A stretch of 21,620 bases of DNA, from NCBI GenBank assembly GCA_027019045.1, contig JALUXI010000037.1:1-21620 (forward strand), in the 5' to 3' direction. The DNA is from Piscirickettsiaceae bacterium (lineage in GTDB: Bacteria > Pseudomonadota > Gammaproteobacteria > Thiomicrospirales > Thiomicrospiraceae). This document shows positions 20,844 to 21,620 of the stretch, one piece after another (position 1 is the stretch's first letter; the number at the start of each line of letters is the position of its first letter). Under the pieces are notes generated by a model, which ran no database searches, was not told the DNA's origin, and worked only from the letters and a program-made list of their open reading frames with translations. Both the position numbers and the translations under genes were made by a program.

Positions 20844-21620
20844 AAGCGTTGTTGAATTTCTTGGGCAGACATCGCTTTGCCATAGCGGTAACCTTGGAGA
20901 ATATCGACGCCTTGTTGGCGTAGGAATGCCGCTTGTTCCGCTGTTTCAATGCCTTCGGCGATGATTTTGAGGTTGAGGTTTTTGCCTAATTGAATAATCG
21001 CTTTACATAGCGTTTTACCCGTGTCGGTATGCAGGTTTTTGACAAATGCTTGATCGATTTTTAGAGTGTCAATGGGAAAGGTTTGAAGGTAGGAAAGCGA
21101 GGAGTAACCTGTTCCAAAATCATCGATTGCCAAAGAAAGGTTGAGCGATTTGAGCTGTTGGAGCAAGGTTTGGCTCTTTTCAACATCCTGCATGGCGGTG
21201 GTTTCGGTGATCTCAAAATCCAGTAAGGGGGCGACTTGATCAAAGTGGGGTTGTTGTTGGATGGATTGAATTAGGTGTGGGTCGTTAAATTGGCGAGGAG
21301 AGAGGTTAATGCCAATATGAAGGGGGTGATCTTGATGTTGCCACTCGACCGCTTGGGCGATTGCTCTTTGGATAATATAACGCCCAAGTTGTAAAATGAG
21401 CCCACTGCTTTCGGCGATGGGAATAAAGTGTTCAGGAGAGATGGCTCCGAGTGAGGGGTGTTGCCAGCGAATCAAAGCTTCGACACCATAGAGGGTTTCA
21501 TCTTGGGCAAAGACTTGAGGTTGAAATAGGAGTTGGATTTGGTTTTTTTCAAGCGCTTGTTGCAGTTCAATTTCTAACTCAAGGGCTTGATGAGCGGTGC
21601 TGTTGAGTTGTGTTTCGTAG
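20840..21620 (-). CDS. EAL-domain c-di-GMP phosphodiesterase, partial (5' end off window)
   Basis: The frame is open to the right edge, giving about 259 C-terminal residues. It begins with a helical linker (AHQALELEIELQQALEKN), as found between GGDEF and EAL domains, so a GGDEF or other domain probably lies outside. The EAL domain is complete and looks active: the signature reads EALIRW, with NLSPRQF, an E-I-T-E-T strand, DDFGTGYSS, KIDQAFV, IIAEGIET and QGYRYGKAM all present. An internal TTG within the EAL motif (21475) is not a credible start. It is a different protein from the 15637-17934 GGDEF-EAL and probably belongs to a separate transcript, given the promoter downstream of it. Confidence 0.93.
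   Translation of the reverse strand, partial: YETQLNSTAHQALELEIELQQALEKNQIQLLFQPQVFAQDETLYGVEALIRWQHPSLGAISPEHFIPIAESSGLILQLGRYIIQRAIAQAVEWQHQDHPLHIGINLSPRQFNDPHLIQSIQQQPHFDQVAPLLDFEITETTAMQDVEKSQTLLQQLKSLNLSLAIDDFGTGYSSLSYLQTFPIDTLKIDQAFVKNLHTDTGKTLCKAIIQLGKNLNLKIIAEGIETAEQAAFLRQQGVDILQGYRYGKAMSAQEIQQRF

Overview
The window looks like a piece of a gammaproteobacterial chromosome, most likely from a sulfur-oxidising chemolithoautotroph of the Thiomicrospira / Hydrogenovibrio / Thiomicrorhabdus group. This rests on overall protein character, on the monofunctional hisB-hisH-hisA-hisF-hisE run leading into tatABC, and on a complete cbb3 oxidase cluster. The genus is an inference without a database search. 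I see no rRNA, tRNA, CRISPR array, prophage or insertion sequence.

Region 1 (1-6427, minus strand) is one long, tightly packed transcription unit. From a promoter near 6398-6427 it runs hisB, hisH, hisA, hisF and hisE (late histidine biosynthesis), a HIT-family hydrolase, tatA, tatB and tatC (twin-arginine export), and a secreted DUF255/YyaL-like thioredoxin-fold protein that runs off the left edge. hisI is missing from the run, and the HIT gene lies between hisE and tatA. TatB and TatC carry long hydrophilic C-terminal tails.

Region 2 (6428-15546, plus strand) encodes a cbb3-type cytochrome c oxidase and its assembly factors: ccoN, ccoO, ccoQ, ccoP, an unlisted 45-residue membrane protein, ccoG, ccoH (fixH), ccoI (fixI) and ccoS. 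A near-perfect FNR/ANR box sits at -61.5 from a predicted start site for ccoN, which suggests induction at low oxygen. Three intrinsic terminators divide the cluster into ccoNOQP, the small membrane protein, ccoG and ccoHIS. The ccoG and ccoH units share a 13-base promoter-like word.

Region 3 (15558-20843, minus strand) starts beyond a shared bidirectional terminator. It is a compact five-gene unit with gaps of 0, 11, 6 and -4 bases: a four-helix membrane protein, a membrane-anchored SmpA/OmlA-like protein, an outer-membrane porin-like barrel, a short PstS-like periplasmic protein, and a membrane GGDEF-EAL protein. The last protein has a degraded GGDEF site and an intact EAL site. This reads as a possible envelope-to-cyclic-di-GMP signalling module and is the best candidate for an undescribed system here.

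Region 4 (20840-21620, minus strand) is the C-terminal EAL domain of another cyclic-di-GMP protein that continues past the right edge.
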